Positions 63,855 to 64,000 of a stretch of DNA of 64,000 nucleotides are shown one piece after another (the stretch's first letter is position 1; the number at the start of each line of letters is the position of its first letter). A program made the position numbers and the translations under genes. This stretch comes from an uncultured Verrucomicrobia subdivision 3 bacterium (GTDB taxonomy: Bacteria > Verrucomicrobiota > Verrucomicrobiia > Limisphaerales > UBA11358), in the NCBI GenBank assembly GCA_903895255.1, contig CAITTG010000092.1, positions 1 through 64,000 of the forward strand. The letters are read 5' to 3'. Under the pieces are notes generated by a model, which worked only from the letters and a program-made list of their open reading frames with translations, made no database searches and was not told where the DNA came from.

Positions 63855-64000
63855 AGGCAAACGATAGATGGCCCGCTGACCGGACTGATCGGAAGTGAAC
63901 CAGATGGCCCCGCCCGCATGGTCGAACACCGGATGCGGGTGGCAATCCTGTGAGGTCCAGGTGGAATCGTGCCGCCCCAGGGGCGCCCACTGAATGTGAT
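63843..64000 (-). CDS. C-terminus of a beta-propeller protein (PL22/PD40-like), partial
   Basis: Only the last 51 residues are in the window; the gene continues beyond the right edge. The frame ends in TGA (63845-63843). Readable motifs are CHPHPVFDHAGGAIWFTSD and GQRAIYRLPLEH, the last blade of a TolB/PD40-type propeller. Oligogalacturonate lyases (PL22) end in very similar 'HPxF...G..I.FTSD..G..AIY' blades, which would fit a pectin-related addition to this glycan locus, but a general PD40 protein is equally possible. Confidence 0.55.
   Translation of the reverse strand, partial: HIQWAPLGRHDSTWTSQDCHPHPVFDHAGGAIWFTSDQSGQRAIYRLPLEH

Overview
The window looks like a chromosomal segment of a GC-rich member of the Verrucomicrobiota (Limisphaerales/Pedosphaera-like). 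This is inferred from gene content, not from a marker gene: autotransporter-associated beta-strand repeat proteins without a barrel, prepilin-like proteins with an H...DG motif, SUMF1-type proteins, a multihaem cytochrome carrying HEAT and TPR repeats, and many very large secreted proteins. I saw no rRNA, tRNA, CRISPR array or transposase.

Layout. (1) 0.3-13.5 kb is mostly housekeeping: PduO-type cobalamin adenosyltransferase, a cell-wall amidase, a STAS protein, holA, a DUF151 nuclease, a lipoprotein, an octahaem cytochrome, citrate synthase, a YggT-type membrane protein, and a sucC...sucD operon that is split by four small genes. (2) 13.6-25 kb holds an MdtABC-like RND efflux set (one adaptor, two permeases). 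The second permease is separated from the first by a repeat-rich 1.3-kb gap and a tandem pair of SUMF1-domain secreted proteins on the opposite strand. (3) 25.4-40.8 kb has a prepilin-like protein and then a five-gene minus-strand operon behind a clear sigma70-type promoter. It encodes a Thr-Asn-rich secreted protein, a fibre-like protein with an S74 self-cleaving chaperone motif, a 2656-residue secreted protein whose C-terminus resembles that of Tc-toxin A subunits, a small secreted protein and a YwqK/MORN-like protein. This is the best candidate for an undescribed system. (4) 41-63.8 kb is a glycan-degradation locus: two GH29 fucosidases, a heparinase II/III-like lyase, a GH30-like hydrolase, two large beta-strand-repeat surface proteins, a second prepilin-like protein, and a two-component system (periplasmic propeller histidine kinase plus NarL/LuxR-type regulator). 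The window ends in the C-terminus of a beta-propeller protein that may be an oligogalacturonate lyase.

How it fits together. The kinase/regulator pair next to the glycan genes suggests extracellular sugar sensing driving expression of the locus. A sequence of about 16 identical or near-identical bases recurs in front of both beta-strand-repeat genes and in front of the response regulator gene, always in the same orientation relative to the downstream gene. It is therefore a good candidate for a shared control element. Several secreted proteins share modules (an N-terminal domain of about 190 residues and a C-terminal module of about 70 residues), which suggests they act in the same surface compartment.
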